Notes: generated by a model from the letters alone, not told the origin. Shown: positions 35,886 through 45,397, counted from the first letter of the stretch. The stretch: 64,000 nt of DNA from Pseudomonas maumuensis (GCF_019139675.1 NZ_CP077077.1:124001-188000); one strand, 5' to 3'. Numbers and translations: made by a program.

Positions 35886-36983
35886 GTGAGCGAAACTGTC
35901 TTGTCCAACACCGAACAATCCTCGACGCCCGAGGCGCCGGAATCCTCTACTGCCAAGCCCGCCCGACGCTCCGGCAACGGCTTGGCGCTGTTGGCCCTGC
36001 TGCTGGGCGCCGCAGGCGTCGCGGTCGGCGGCTGGGGCGTCTGGCAGGTCCGCCAGCTGCAAGGCAGCGAACAAGACCAGGGCGAACACCTGCAGGCCCT
36101 CAACCAGCGCGCCGACGCGCTGCAGCAGCGCGAGCAGCAGCTCAGCGCGCAGCTGGCCAGCCTGCCGGCAGCCAGCGAACTGGAAGATCGCCGCCGCCTG
36201 GTGGCGCAACTGCAGGGCGACCAGCAGCGCCTGAGCCAGCGCCTGGAGACTGTTCTGGGCGAAAGCCGCAAGGAATGGCGCCTGGCCGAGGCCGAGCACT
36301 TGCTGCGCCTGGCCACTCTGCGTCTGTCGGCGTTGCAGGACATCACCAGTGCCAAGGCGTTGGTCGAGGGCGCCGATGAAATTCTTCGTGAGCAGAGCGA
36401 CCCGGGCGCCTTCGCTGCCCGCGAGCAGTTGGCACGTAGCCTGGCGACGCTTTCCAGCACCGAGCAGCCGGACCGTACCGGCCTGTTCCTCAAGCTCGCC
36501 GCGCAGCGCGAGCTGGTCCAGCAACTCAGCGCCCAGTCGCCGGAGTTCGACAGCCAGGCCGACGCCATGGGCGCCCTGACCGCCGATGGCGACGGTGCCA
36601 GCCGCTGGTCGCAGTGGTGGGCGGAGATCTCCAAGTACTTCCAGATCGAGTTCAATGCCGACGACAATGTTCGCCCGCTGCTGTCCGGCCAGTCGCTCAA
36701 CCAGCTGCGTCTGGCCCTGAGCCTGACCATCGAGCAGGCGCAATGGGCGGCGCTCAATGGCGAAGCCAAGGTCTACACCCAGGCCCTTGACGATGCGCGC
36801 AGTGTATTGCTGGCCAACTTCAACCCGGACAACCCGCAGAGCAAGGCGATGCTCGACAACCTCAACCAGCTGGCCGAACAGCCGGTGTCGGTGGTCACCC
36901 CTGACCTGAGCGAAAGCCTGGCCGCGGTGCAGGCCTACATCCAGCGCCGTCACCTGCCAGCCGCCGAGGGGGCCAAGCCATGA
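35886..36983 (+). CDS. hemX: HemX-like membrane protein of the heme operon
   Basis: The 365-residue product has a Ser/Pro-rich N-terminal tail, one membrane segment (about 38-58, GLALLALLLGAAGVAVGGWG) and a long periplasmic part with coiled coil (ALNQRADALQQREQQLSAQL). It matches the HemX family once annotated as uroporphyrinogen-III methyltransferase, but it lacks that enzyme domain. Its role in heme synthesis is unclear. GTG at 35886 is chosen because AAAGGA precedes it. An ATG 27 bp earlier has no ribosome site. Confidence 0.85.
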   Translation: MSETVLSNTEQSSTPEAPESSTAKPARRSGNGLALLALLLGAAGVAVGGWGVWQVRQLQGSEQDQGEHLQALNQRADALQQREQQLSAQLASLPAASELEDRRRLVAQLQGDQQRLSQRLETVLGESRKEWRLAEAEHLLRLATLRLSALQDITSAKALVEGADEILREQSDPGAFAAREQLARSLATLSSTEQPDRTGLFLKLAAQRELVQQLSAQSPEFDSQADAMGALTADGDGASRWSQWWAEISKYFQIEFNADDNVRPLLSGQSLNQLRLALSLTIEQAQWAALNGEAKVYTQALDDARSVLLANFNPDNPQSKAMLDNLNQLAEQPVSVVTPDLSESLAAVQAYIQRRHLPAAEGAKP

Positions 36984-38218
36984 AGCGCGTCTACCTGCTG
37001 GCGGTGCTGGCGATCGTCATCGCCGCAGCGCTGGGCATCGCGATCGCCAAGCACAGCGGCTACGTGCTGATCGCCTACGGCGGCTTCCGCTACCAATCGG
37101 GGCTGTGGGCGGCGCTTGGTGCGCTGATCGGGATCGTTCTCTTGCTGTTGCTGGTGCGTTATCTGGTCGGGCTGGTGCTGACGTCCTCCGGGGTGGTCAA
37201 CCCTTGGTCGCGGCGCAACCGCAGCCGTCGCAAGCGCATCGCCATCGAGCAGGGGCAGCTGGATCTGGCCGAGGGGCGCTGGGCGAGCGCTCAGCGTCAT
37301 CTACAGCGTGCCGCCGAATCCGACCGCCAGCCATTGCTCTACTACCTCGGCGCCGCCCGTGCCGCCAACGAGCTGGGCCGGGTCGAGGAGCGTGACCAAT
37401 TGCTCGAACGTGCCCTGGAGCGTCAACCCCAGGCCGAGCTTGCCGTTGCCCTGACCCATGCCCAACTGCAGATGGACCGCGGCGAGACTGAAGGCGCGCT
37501 GGAAGCCTTGCAGGCCATGCAGGAGCGCCATCCGCACAATGCGCAGGTACTGCGCTTGCTGCACCGCCTGCATCTGGAGCGTGGCGAGTGGCCGGCGTTG
37601 ATTCGCCTGTTGCCGGACCTGCGCAAGCACAAGGTGTTGCCCGCGAACGAACTGGCCGATCTGGAACAGCGTGCCTGGGGCCAGAACCTGGGCCTGGCGA
37701 CCACCCGTGGCGAGGATCCGCAGGCGGCACGCCAGGCGCTCGAGCGCGCTTGGCAGCAGTTGACCAATGCTCAGCGCCAGGAGCCGCAATTGGTGTCGGC
37801 CTATGCCGAGCAGCTGCGTCAGGTTGGCGCCCAGGGCGAGGCCGAGCAGGTGCTGCGCGGTGCGCTCAAGCGCGGCTATGAAAGCCACCTGGCGCGGTTG
37901 TACGGGTTGGTGCGCGGTGACGATCCGGCGCGCCAGTTGCAAACGGCCGAAGGCTGGCTGAAGGAACATCCGCAGGATCCTAGCCTGTTGCTTACCCTGG
38001 GCCGCCTGAGCCTGCAGAATCGCCTGTGGGGCAAGGCCCGTGACTATCTGGAGAGCAGCCTGCGCATGGAGCGCAATCCGGAAGCCTGTGCGGAGTTGGC
38101 GCGGCTGCTGGCCGGGCTTGGCGAGACCGAACGCAGCAACCAGTTGTTCCAGGAGGGGTTGGGGCTGCTGGACGAGCGTCTGCTGGCGTTGCCTTTGCCG
38201 GAGGGGGTTCGGGCTTAG
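36980..38218 (+). CDS. hemY: HemY-like TPR membrane protein
   Basis: The 412-residue product has two N-terminal membrane helices (about 4-25 and 40-65), the HemY_N domain, and tetratricopeptide-type helices (about 95-400, LDLAEGRWASAQRHLQRAAE). It is the usual partner of HemX in the hemCDXY operon. It is a proteobacterial HemY, not the protoporphyrinogen oxidase of Bacillus. Its ATG overlaps the hemX stop (ATGA). Confidence 0.93.
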   Translation: MKRVYLLAVLAIVIAAALGIAIAKHSGYVLIAYGGFRYQSGLWAALGALIGIVLLLLLVRYLVGLVLTSSGVVNPWSRRNRSRRKRIAIEQGQLDLAEGRWASAQRHLQRAAESDRQPLLYYLGAARAANELGRVEERDQLLERALERQPQAELAVALTHAQLQMDRGETEGALEALQAMQERHPHNAQVLRLLHRLHLERGEWPALIRLLPDLRKHKVLPANELADLEQRAWGQNLGLATTRGEDPQAARQALERAWQQLTNAQRQEPQLVSAYAEQLRQVGAQGEAEQVLRGALKRGYESHLARLYGLVRGDDPARQLQTAEGWLKEHPQDPSLLLTLGRLSLQNRLWGKARDYLESSLRMERNPEACAELARLLAGLGETERSNQLFQEGLGLLDERLLALPLPEGVRA

Positions 38219-38517
38219 GAGGCGCCGGTTCTTTTGGATGCGCTGCTCGCCCCGCCCGCGATGCAGTGCGGGGCATGGCGTTGTTGGTGAACGCGCATAA
38301 AGCCGCTTCTGCAGCTGCGACGAGTAGCCGTTGGCCAACGCGCCCTCTCAGGAGGGCGGCAGAATATTCCTGCGCTCTTGTCGGAATGATCCCACTTTCT
38401 ACGAAAATGATTCCCTGTCCATTCAGCGACTTGTCTGCGCTGTAGCGACTTGATACAAAGCGCACCTTTCCTCTACCGTTTCACACAACATCTCCTCTTT
38501 TCGGATCATCTTCGCCC

Positions 38518-39015
38518 ATGTCGCTGGCCTGCTTGCGCAGCTTTTTCTTTCCCGCCTTCCTCGCCGCCATTGTCGTGCTGGTTGCCTCGTTTCGCCTCGA
38601 GAACGTGGTCGGCCTGGACCCTTGCGCGCTGTGCTTCAGCCAGCGTCTGATGCTGGGGTTCTACGCGTTGGCCTGCCTGGCTGCCGTCGTTCACACCCGT
38701 CGGCAGCGCTTTCATGCGTGGCTGGCCTTGACGTTCTCGGTGGCTGGGGCCTTGCTCGCCGGTCGGCATGTCTGGCTGCAGGCCGAGCCGTTGCCGGTCA
38801 GCGGTTGTCACCTGCCGCTGGCGCACCTGATGGAGCGGCCCTGGGGCGAGATCCTGTACACGTTCACGCTGGGCAGCCCGGACTGCGTGTCGATCAACTG
38901 GAGCTTCCTCGACCTGACCCTGCCTGAATGGAGCCTGCTGGCGTTCTTGTTGCTTGCCGCGCAACCGCTGTCGTGGCTGGTGGTGTATCGATTGCGCCAC
39001 GGCGCGGTGGCTTGA
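38518..39015 (+). CDS. dsbB: Disulfide bond formation protein DsbB
   Basis: The 165-residue, four-helix membrane protein has the first periplasmic cysteine pair in LDPCALCFSQR and the second pair in PVSGCHLPL and GSPDCVSINW. It reoxidises DsbA and passes electrons to ubiquinone. All four functional cysteines are present. It stands alone, after a 299-bp gap from hemY with no clear gene. Confidence 0.92.
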   Translation: MSLACLRSFFFPAFLAAIVVLVASFRLENVVGLDPCALCFSQRLMLGFYALACLAAVVHTRRQRFHAWLALTFSVAGALLAGRHVWLQAEPLPVSGCHLPLAHLMERPWGEILYTFTLGSPDCVSINWSFLDLTLPEWSLLAFLLLAAQPLSWLVVYRLRHGAVA

Positions 39016-39246
39016 CCTAGCGCAACGAGCCGGGGAATTGCGCGACCAGTGGTGGCCATCAGAGGGATTAAACGCTTGTATGAACTTTGTCTGCTGCGTA
39101 CCTTGATGGGCAGGTCGCACGGGAATAATCTCCCAGCACGCTAATCGAAAATACAACTGCTCGATGCCGTTTGCTGATGTCACCTTTGTGCCACGGTGTT
39201 GTGTCGCGAGGTGCAGCGGCATCTACCCAGAAGGGAAGAGATCGCC

Positions 39247-39717
39247 ATGCTCGATAGTTGCCAGAACGCCCAGGAACGCTGGGGCGGTGTTCACAAGCTG
39301 ATCGACCGTTGGCTGGAGGAGCGCCAGGAGCTGGTGCAAGCCTTCCGCGCCCTGCGCGATGCCAAGCCGGCGTTTGCCGACAAAGAGAAGAACCGCGATT
39401 TCTGCGCAGTGCTGGTCGACTATGTCTCGGCCTGGCATTTCGAAGTCAGCGAGCAATTGGTCAGTGAAGCCAAGGCATTTGGTGACACTGGTGCGTTGGA
39501 ACTGGCAAAGCAGATCAACCCGCGCATCGATGACAGTACCCAGATCGCCCTGGCTTTCAACGACCATTGCGAGAAAGGCGAGTGCAGGGATACCGAGCGT
39601 TTTGCCGAGAAGCTGGCCAAGCTCGGCGGCCTGCTGCACGAGCGCTTCGAACTGGAAGATTGCCTGATCGAGGTGTTGCACAACGCCCACAAGCAAGAAG
39701 ACGCGGTGCAGGCCTGA
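39247..39717 (+). CDS. rsd: Rsd/AlgQ, anti-sigma-70 factor
   Basis: The 156-residue helical protein begins [20 protein letters not shown] and has the conserved [19 protein letters not shown]. It matches Rsd, called AlgQ in P. aeruginosa. It binds region 4 of RpoD and favours other sigma factors, and in Pseudomonas it affects alginate and Ndk. The ATG at 39247 is the family start. It converges with the FKBP gene, 1 bp apart. Confidence 0.94.
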   Translation: MLDSCQNAQERWGGVHKLIDRWLEERQELVQAFRALRDAKPAFADKEKNRDFCAVLVDYVSAWHFEVSEQLVSEAKAFGDTGALELAKQINPRIDDSTQIALAFNDHCEKGECRDTERFAEKLAKLGGLLHERFELEDCLIEVLHNAHKQEDAVQA

Positions 39718-39718
39718 T

Positions 39719-40384
39719 TCAGTCAGCCACGTCCAGCAGTTCGATCTCGAACACCAGTGGGGTATAGGGTGCGATCAGGTCACCCGCACCGTCGGCGCCG
39801 TAGGCTTGCGCCGACGGGATCACCAGGCGCCATTTGGCCCCCGCTTTCATCCGTGGCAGCGCCACCTGCCACCCCTCGATCACCGAATCCAGCTTGAACC
39901 ACTGCGGTTGCAGGTTTTGGTCGAACACTGTGCCATCCGGCAGCTTGCCCACATATTTCACTTGCACGCGGCCACCGGGTTTGGGCTGCGCACCGCTGCC
40001 GCTGGCCAGTTCGCTGTAGAGAAGGCCCTCGGGCAACTCACGTACTCCGGTCTTGGCCCGCTCACCCGCGATAAAGCGCTTTTCAGCTTCTACCAGTTTG
40101 TCCACCTGGGCTTTTTCGGCGGCGGCGTTGGCTTGTGTTTCGTGCTGTTCGAGGATGGCCTGCATGCGTGACTTGGCAATCCGCGGCGGCTCGCCCTGGT
40201 AGGCCTGGCGCAACCCTTCGAGCAGCGCGTCAAGTTGCAGGTCGGGCATTTCCTGACGCAGCCGTTCACCGAGGCTGGCGCCCAGGCTGTAGGCCAGGTC
40301 GCTGTCGTTGGCGGGGGTGGTTTCGGCATTGGCCAGGGAGAGCGGCATCACCAGGCACAGGCCGAGAATCAGATAACGAGGCAT
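39719..40384 (-). CDS. Periplasmic FKBP-type peptidyl-prolyl isomerase
   Basis: The 221-residue product has a signal peptide (MPRYLILGLCLVMPLSLANA), an FKBP_N dimerisation domain (about 30-115) and an FKBP domain (about 125-218; VKYVGKLPDGTVFDQN, SAQAYGADGAG). It resembles FkpA/Mip/FklB proteins that help fold envelope proteins. Of two in-frame ATGs, the one at 40384 is placed correctly behind GGAG. Confidence 0.92.
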   Translation of the reverse strand: MPRYLILGLCLVMPLSLANAETTPANDSDLAYSLGASLGERLRQEMPDLQLDALLEGLRQAYQGEPPRIAKSRMQAILEQHETQANAAAEKAQVDKLVEAEKRFIAGERAKTGVRELPEGLLYSELASGSGAQPKPGGRVQVKYVGKLPDGTVFDQNLQPQWFKLDSVIEGWQVALPRMKAGAKWRLVIPSAQAYGADGAGDLIAPYTPLVFEIELLDVAD

Positions 40385-40608
40385 GGACATCTCCTGCGGC
40401 AATGAGCGCGAAGTATGCCAGCGTTGTTGGCGAAGGATGTGTAAATATCGGCACTGCACTAATGGGCAACTACACTTGTTTCCAGCTGCAAGACAACAAC
40501 TTTGCCCAGGCATGCAACGCGGCGCTACTGAGACTGTCAACATGCCCTAGCGGCGGTAGCAGCAGAAGCATAGTATGAGCCGCACTCTCGTCAGCCAGGA
40601 GGTAAACC

Positions 40609-41676
40609 ATGTCGGCCAAAAAGAAGCCAGTAAGTACGCCGTTGCACCTGCTCCAGCAACTTTCGGGCAGCCTGCTCGAACATTTGGAAGATGCCTGCTC
40701 CCAAGCGCTGGCGGATGCCGAGAAACTCTTGGCCAAGTTGGAAAAACAACGTGGCAAGGCCCAGGAAAAACTCCACAACGCCCGTCTGAAGTTGCAGGAC
40801 GCCGCCAAGGCCGGTAAAGCCAAGGCACAAGGCAAAGCTCAGAAAGCCGCTGGCGAACTTGAAGACTTGCTCGATTCGCTCAAGGATCGTCAGGCGCAGA
40901 CCCGTACCTATATCCAGCAACTCAAGCGTGATGCCCAGGAAAGCCTGAAGTTGGCCCAGGGTGTCGGCAAGGTGCGCGAGGCGGCCGCCAAGGCCCTGGG
41001 CGCGCGTACGACAGCAGCGAAAGCCACCGCGAAACCTGCGGCCAAACCAGCAGCCAAGCCAGCAGCCAAGCCTGCTGCCACCAAGGCACCGGCGAAGACC
41101 GCGGCTGCGAAACCTGCCGCCAAGCCCGCGGCCAAACCGGCTGCCGCCAAGGCACCGGCGAAGACTGCCGCCGCGAAACCTGCTGCCAAGCCTGCGGCCA
41201 AACCGACTGCCGCCAAGGCACCGGCAAGGGCCGCCGCCGCGAAACCTGCCGCCAAGCCCGCGGCCAAACCGGCTGCCGCCAAGGCACCGGCGAGGACTGC
41301 CGCCGCGAAACCTGCCGCCAAGCCTGCGGCCAAACCGGCTGCCGCCAAGGCGCCGGCGAAGACTGCTGCTGCGAAACCTGCCGCCAAGCCTGCGGCCAAA
41401 CCGGCTGCGGCCAAGGCTCCGGCGAAGACCACCGCCGCCAAACCAGCGGCCAAGCCTGCTGCCGCCAAAGTACCGGCGAAGCCTGCAGCGGCCAAGCCCG
41501 CCGCGAAACCGGCAGCCAAGCCAGCCGCCAAACCGGCCGCTGCCAAAGCCCCTGCCAAGCCTGCCGAAAACAAGCCAGCCCCTGCGGCCGCCAACGCCAC
41601 CCCGGCGTCCGTGGCCAGCGCGGCTGCGCCTGCGGTAACCGGCACTCCGGCTCAGTCGTCGACTTCGGCGTCCTGA
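40609..41676 (+). CDS. algP: AlgP/AlgR3 histone-H1-like protein
   Basis: The 355-residue protein has an N-terminal helical domain (about 1-125, LHLLQQLSGSLLEHLEDACS) and a long C-terminal tail of KPAA and AKAPAKTA units. This is the AlgP (AlgR3, Hp1) pattern, a DNA-binding histone-like protein linked to alginate control in P. aeruginosa. The tail should be disordered, strongly basic and DNA-coating. AGGAGG precedes the ATG. The last 25 bp overlap a convergent gene. Confidence 0.95.
   Translation: MSAKKKPVSTPLHLLQQLSGSLLEHLEDACSQALADAEKLLAKLEKQRGKAQEKLHNARLKLQDAAKAGKAKAQGKAQKAAGELEDLLDSLKDRQAQTRTYIQQLKRDAQESLKLAQGVGKVREAAAKALGARTTAAKATAKPAAKPAAKPAAKPAATKAPAKTAAAKPAAKPAAKPAAAKAPAKTAAAKPAAKPAAKPTAAKAPARAAAAKPAAKPAAKPAAAKAPARTAAAKPAAKPAAKPAAAKAPAKTAAAKPAAKPAAKPAAAKAPAKTTAAKPAAKPAAAKVPAKPAAAKPAAKPAAKPAAKPAAAKAPAKPAENKPAPAAANATPASVASAAAPAVTGTPAQSSTSAS
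41030..41560. repeat. 66-bp tandem repeats in algP
   Basis: The word CCAAGGCACCGGC recurs at 41081, 41147, 41213 and 41279, and as CCAAGG variants at 41345 and 41411, at intervals of exactly 66 bp (22 codons). The next interval is shortened to 54 bp. The repeats keep the reading frame, so recombination or slippage would change tail length without frameshift. Confidence 0.9.
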
Positions 41677-42131
41677 AGCCTACGGGCCGCGGCGCGCAGC
41701 TGATGCAGCGCGTCGTGGTCCCGGGCCTGGTCCGGCGTCAGCCGGGTCAGCCAGTCCGGCGCCTCGCTCGCTTGCGCCGGCCACTCACGCGCCAACGCCT
41801 CCAGGCGTTCCAGCAAGGTGCGTTCAGCCTGCAGTTCCAGCGCTTTCACCTGCTCACGCATCACGCTCAGTTGCGGGTCGGCCAGTGCGTGTTCGCGCCA
41901 TTGCCGGCGCAGGGCGCGTAGCGGCGCCACAACGTCTCGTTGCCAGGGCCCGGCCAGCGCCTGCAGGGTGGCAATCCGTTGTTCGTCGACGGCCACGCCG
42001 CGGGCCTGCAACCAGGTGCCGCAAAGCAGCAGGCAGACATCGCCGCCCAGTTCCTGGAGGGCCAGGCAGGCTGCCTCGACACCCGGCCGGGCATACAGGG
42101 CCAGGGCATGATTCCACAGGTCGGTGTGCAT
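41652..42131 (-). CDS. TIGR02444 family protein
   Basis: The 159-residue helical protein begins MHTDLWNHALALYARPGVEA and has CLALQELGGDVCLLLCGTWL. It matches TIGR02444, a family of unknown function next to ABC-F genes in many gamma-proteobacteria. It overlaps the end of algP by 25 bp on the opposite strand and is divergent from the ABC-F gene. Confidence 0.87.
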   Translation of the reverse strand: MHTDLWNHALALYARPGVEAACLALQELGGDVCLLLCGTWLQARGVAVDEQRIATLQALAGPWQRDVVAPLRALRRQWREHALADPQLSVMREQVKALELQAERTLLERLEALAREWPAQASEAPDWLTRLTPDQARDHDALHQLRAAARRLQDAEVDD

Positions 42132-42181
42132 GGTTTCACTCGCGCCAGTGATCGGGGAAGCTGGTAGACTCCGCGACCATC

Positions 42182-44092
42182 ATGATCAGACTATCGAACC
42201 TCACTTTACAGCGTGGTCCCCAGCGCCTGCTAGAAGGCGCCGAGATGACCCTGCACACCGGCCACAAGGCCGGCCTGATCGGTGCCAACGGTGCCGGTAA
42301 ATCCAGCCTGTTCGCCTTGCTGCGCGGCGAGCTGTCGCCCGATGCCGGTGACTGCCAGCTGCCCGGCGACTGGCGCATCGCCCACATGCGCCAGGAGGTC
42401 GACACCCTCGACCGTATCGCCGTGGACTATGTCCTCGATGGCGACGTGCGCCTGCGTAAGGTCCAGGCCGAACTGGCCGCCGCCGAGCAGGCCCATGACG
42501 GTACCGCCCTGGCGCGCCTGCACAGTGAGCTGGACAGCGCCGACGGCTACACCGCCGACGCCCGGGCGCGCAAGCTGCTGGCCGGCCTTGGCTTCAGCAA
42601 CGAGCAGATGGACCGCCGCGTCGGTGACTTTTCCGGTGGCTGGCGGATGCGCCTGAACCTGGCCCAGGCCTTGATGTGCCCGTCCGACCTGCTGCTGCTC
42701 GACGAACCGACCAACCACCTGGACCTCGACGCCATCCTCTGGCTGGAGGAGTGGCTCAAGGGCTACCCGGGCACGCTGCTGCTGATCTCCCACGACCGCG
42801 ACTTCCTCGATGCCGTGGTCGACCATGTGCTGCATGTCGAGCAACGCAAGCTCAATCTCTACAAGGGCGGCTACAGCGCCTTCGAGCGCACCCGCGCCGA
42901 ACGCCTGGCGCAGCAGCAGCAGGCCTACGAGAAGCAGCAGGCGCAGCGCGCGCACATGGAAAAGTACATCGCCCGCTTCAAGGCCCAGGCCACCAAGGCG
43001 CGCCAGGCGCAGAGCCGGATCAAGGCCCTCGAGCGCATGGAGGAGCTGTCGGCGGCCCACGTCGATTCGCCGTTCGACTTCGTCTTCCGCGAATCGGAGA
43101 AGATCTCCAGCCCTCTGCTCGACCTGTCCGAGGGCCGCCTGGGCTATGGCGACAAGGCCATCCTCGAGAAGGTCAAGCTGCAGCTGGCGCCGGGTGCGCG
43201 GATTGGCCTGCTTGGCCCCAACGGCGCGGGCAAGTCGACCCTGATCAAGAACCTCGCCGGCGAGCTGCAGCCGTTGTCCGGGCGCCTGGTGCGCGGTGAA
43301 AACCTCGCCGTCGGCTACTTCGCCCAGCATCAGCTCGACTCGCTGGACGACAAGGCCAGCCCACTGTTGCACCTGCAACGCATCGCGCCGGGCGAGCGTG
43401 AGCAGACCCTGCGCGACTTCCTCGGTGGTTTCGACTTCCATGGCAATCGTGTGGACGAGCCGGTGGTCAACTTCTCCGGTGGCGAGAAGGCCCGCCTAGC
43501 CTTGGCGCTGATCGCCTGGGAGCGACCGAACCTGTTGCTGCTCGACGAACCGACCAACCACCTGGACCTCGAGATGCGCCTGGCGCTGACCATGGCGCTG
43601 CAGGAGTTCGCCGGTGCCGTGGTGGTGGTCTCCCACGACCGTCACCTGCTCAAGAGCACCACCAACGACTTCCTGCTGGTGGCCGACGGTAAGGTCGACA
43701 CCTTCGACGGCGACCTGGACGACTACAGCCGCTGGCTGGTCGAGTTCCGCCAGCGCAACGCGCCGGTGAGCAGCACGCCGGCCAACCCCGACAAGACCGA
43801 CAAGAAAGCCCAGCGCCAGGCGGCCGCGGCCCTGCGCCAGCAGTTGGCGCCGCACAAGAAGGCGGCCGACAAGCTGGAGACCGAGCTCAACCAGGTACAC
43901 AAGGATCTGGCCGAGGTCGAGACCGCGCTGGGCGACGGTGGCGTATACGAGGCCGCGCGCAAGGATGAACTGCGCGACCTGCTGGCTCGCCAGACCAAGC
44001 TCAAGCAACGCGAAGGCGAGCTTGAAGAGGCCTGGATGGAGGCTCTGGAAACCCTCGAAAGCATGCAGGCCGAACTCGAGGCGCTGTCCTGA
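42182..44092 (+). CDS. ABC-F family ATPase (YheS type)
   Basis: The 636-residue product has two ABC domains in one chain, with Walker A GANGAGKSS and GPNGAGKST, signatures FSGGWRMRL and FSGGEKARL, and Walker B LLLLDEPTNHLDL twice. The linker between them and a C-terminal coiled coil (about 540-635) are present, and there are no membrane segments. YheS-like ABC-F proteins act on the ribosome, relieving stalled translation. The start is ATG at 42182. Its stop overlaps the next start (TGATG). Confidence 0.93.
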   Translation: MIRLSNLTLQRGPQRLLEGAEMTLHTGHKAGLIGANGAGKSSLFALLRGELSPDAGDCQLPGDWRIAHMRQEVDTLDRIAVDYVLDGDVRLRKVQAELAAAEQAHDGTALARLHSELDSADGYTADARARKLLAGLGFSNEQMDRRVGDFSGGWRMRLNLAQALMCPSDLLLLDEPTNHLDLDAILWLEEWLKGYPGTLLLISHDRDFLDAVVDHVLHVEQRKLNLYKGGYSAFERTRAERLAQQQQAYEKQQAQRAHMEKYIARFKAQATKARQAQSRIKALERMEELSAAHVDSPFDFVFRESEKISSPLLDLSEGRLGYGDKAILEKVKLQLAPGARIGLLGPNGAGKSTLIKNLAGELQPLSGRLVRGENLAVGYFAQHQLDSLDDKASPLLHLQRIAPGEREQTLRDFLGGFDFHGNRVDEPVVNFSGGEKARLALALIAWERPNLLLLDEPTNHLDLEMRLALTMALQEFAGAVVVVSHDRHLLKSTTNDFLLVADGKVDTFDGDLDDYSRWLVEFRQRNAPVSSTPANPDKTDKKAQRQAAAALRQQLAPHKKAADKLETELNQVHKDLAEVETALGDGGVYEAARKDELRDLLARQTKLKQREGELEEAWMEALETLESMQAELEALS

Positions 44093-44679
44093 TGGAGGAG
44101 CTGCGCTCGCTGTTGCCGGGGCAGTGGATGGACTCGATGTGGCTGGGGTTGCAGATTCTGCTGATCCTCATCGCCGCGTTCGTCCTGCAGCGCATGGTCG
44201 CTCGCGGGTTGAGAAGTCTGGGCGAACGCTACCCTTTGCCGCACGAGCTGATGGTGCCGGTGCGCGGCGCCTTGCGCTGGCTGATCATGGGCAGCGCGTT
44301 GCTGTTCGTGCTCGAGCGCCTGGGCGTCTCGGCCACGGTGCTGTGGACCGCGCTGTCGGGCTTCGTCGCGGTGGCGGCGGTGGCGTTCTTCGCCATCTGG
44401 AGCGTGCTGTCCAACTTGCTGTGCGCGGTACTGATCTTCACTGTCGGGCCATTTCGCATCGGCGATGTGGTCGAGTTGGTCGACACCCTCGACAAGCCGG
44501 GGGTGAAGGGCCGGGTGATCGCCATCAATCTGCTGTACACCACGCTGATGGAAACGCCGGAAGCGGGGGGCGCGCTGGTACAGGTACCCAACAGCCAGTT
44601 CTTCCAGAAGGCCGTGCGCCGTTGGCGTGGCGCCGAGGCCGCCACAGCGGTAAGGCCCGAGGCGATCGAAACCGACTGA
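44092..44679 (+). CDS. Small MscS-like mechanosensitive channel family protein
   Basis: The 195-residue product has about four membrane segments, followed by the MscS pore-lining/beta-domain junction IWSVLSNLLCAVLIFTVGPF plus RIGDVVEL and the motif VQVPNSQFFQKAV. The usual C-terminal alpha-beta vestibule of MscS is missing, so this is a short form. It is probably an osmotic release channel or a regulator. It is translationally coupled to the ABC-F gene. Confidence 0.82.
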   Translation: MEELRSLLPGQWMDSMWLGLQILLILIAAFVLQRMVARGLRSLGERYPLPHELMVPVRGALRWLIMGSALLFVLERLGVSATVLWTALSGFVAVAAVAFFAIWSVLSNLLCAVLIFTVGPFRIGDVVELVDTLDKPGVKGRVIAINLLYTTLMETPEAGGALVQVPNSQFFQKAVRRWRGAEAATAVRPEAIETD

Positions 44680-44758
44680 AGCCGCAGAATTTAGTGGTTA
44701 TTTTTTCGCCAGCACCGTAGCTTAACGCTTTGTAACAAATGTTCGAGCGAGGTGTGCG

Positions 44759-45391
44759 ATGTCGATGGAAACGTGGTTGGCCTTCTTTGCCGCGTGCTGG
44801 GTGATCAGCCTGTCGCCGGGCGCCGGGGCCATTGCCTCGATGTCCAGCGGGCTGCAGTACGGTTTCTGGCGGGGGTACTGGAATGCCCTGGGCCTGCAAC
44901 TGGGCCTGATCGTGCAGATCGCCGTCATCGCCGCCGGTGTCGGTGCCATCCTTGCCGCTTCCGCCACGGCCTTCCAGGTCATCAAGTGGTTCGGCGTCGC
45001 CTACCTGGTTTACCTCGCTTACAAGCAATGGCAAGCACTGCCGATGGACATGAGCGACGGGTCCGGCGTGCGGCCGATCGGTAAGCCGCTGAGCCTGGTG
45101 TTCCGTGGTTTCCTGGTTAATGTCAGCAACCCCAAGGCGCTGGTGTTCATGCTCGCGGTGCTGCCGCAGTTCATCAACCCGCACGAGGCGTTGCTGCCAC
45201 AGTACGTGGCGATCACCGTGACCATGATCAGCGTCGACCTGCTGGTGATGGCGGGCTATACCGGGCTGGCTTCGCGGGTGCTGCGCCTGCTGCGCACGCC
45301 GAAGCAGCAGAAGCGCCTGAACCGCACCTTTGCCGGGCTGTTCATTGGCGCTGCGACGTTCCTCGCCACCTTGCGCCGCGCGCCGCTTTGA
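44759..45391 (+). CDS. LysE/RhtB family amino-acid exporter
   Basis: The 210-residue product has six membrane segments. The N-terminal LSPGAGAIASMSSGLQYGFW and the middle FLVNVSNPKALVFMLAVLPQ are the hallmarks of the family. It exports amino acids such as threonine, homoserine or others; the substrate is not known. It ends at a hairpin shared with the slipin gene. Confidence 0.9.
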   Translation: MSMETWLAFFAACWVISLSPGAGAIASMSSGLQYGFWRGYWNALGLQLGLIVQIAVIAAGVGAILAASATAFQVIKWFGVAYLVYLAYKQWQALPMDMSDGSGVRPIGKPLSLVFRGFLVNVSNPKALVFMLAVLPQFINPHEALLPQYVAITVTMISVDLLVMAGYTGLASRVLRLLRTPKQQKRLNRTFAGLFIGAATFLATLRRAPL

Positions 45392-45397
45392 CGCGTG

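Noticed and set aside
35886..36983. HemX as an active uroporphyrinogen-III methyltransferase
   Set aside because: The methyltransferase motifs are absent; only the membrane-anchored coiled-coil HemX form is seen.
38219..38517. A hidden gene between hemY and dsbB
   Set aside because: Short frames there have no ribosome site or family pattern; nothing supported was found.
41030..41560. algP repeats as a CRISPR array
   Set aside because: Repeats are contiguous, in frame and coding, with no spacers of unrelated sequence.
40908..41645. Low-complexity Ala/Gly minus-strand ORF opposite the algP tail
   Set aside because: It is produced by the reverse complement of the KPAA repeats; it is not an independent gene.
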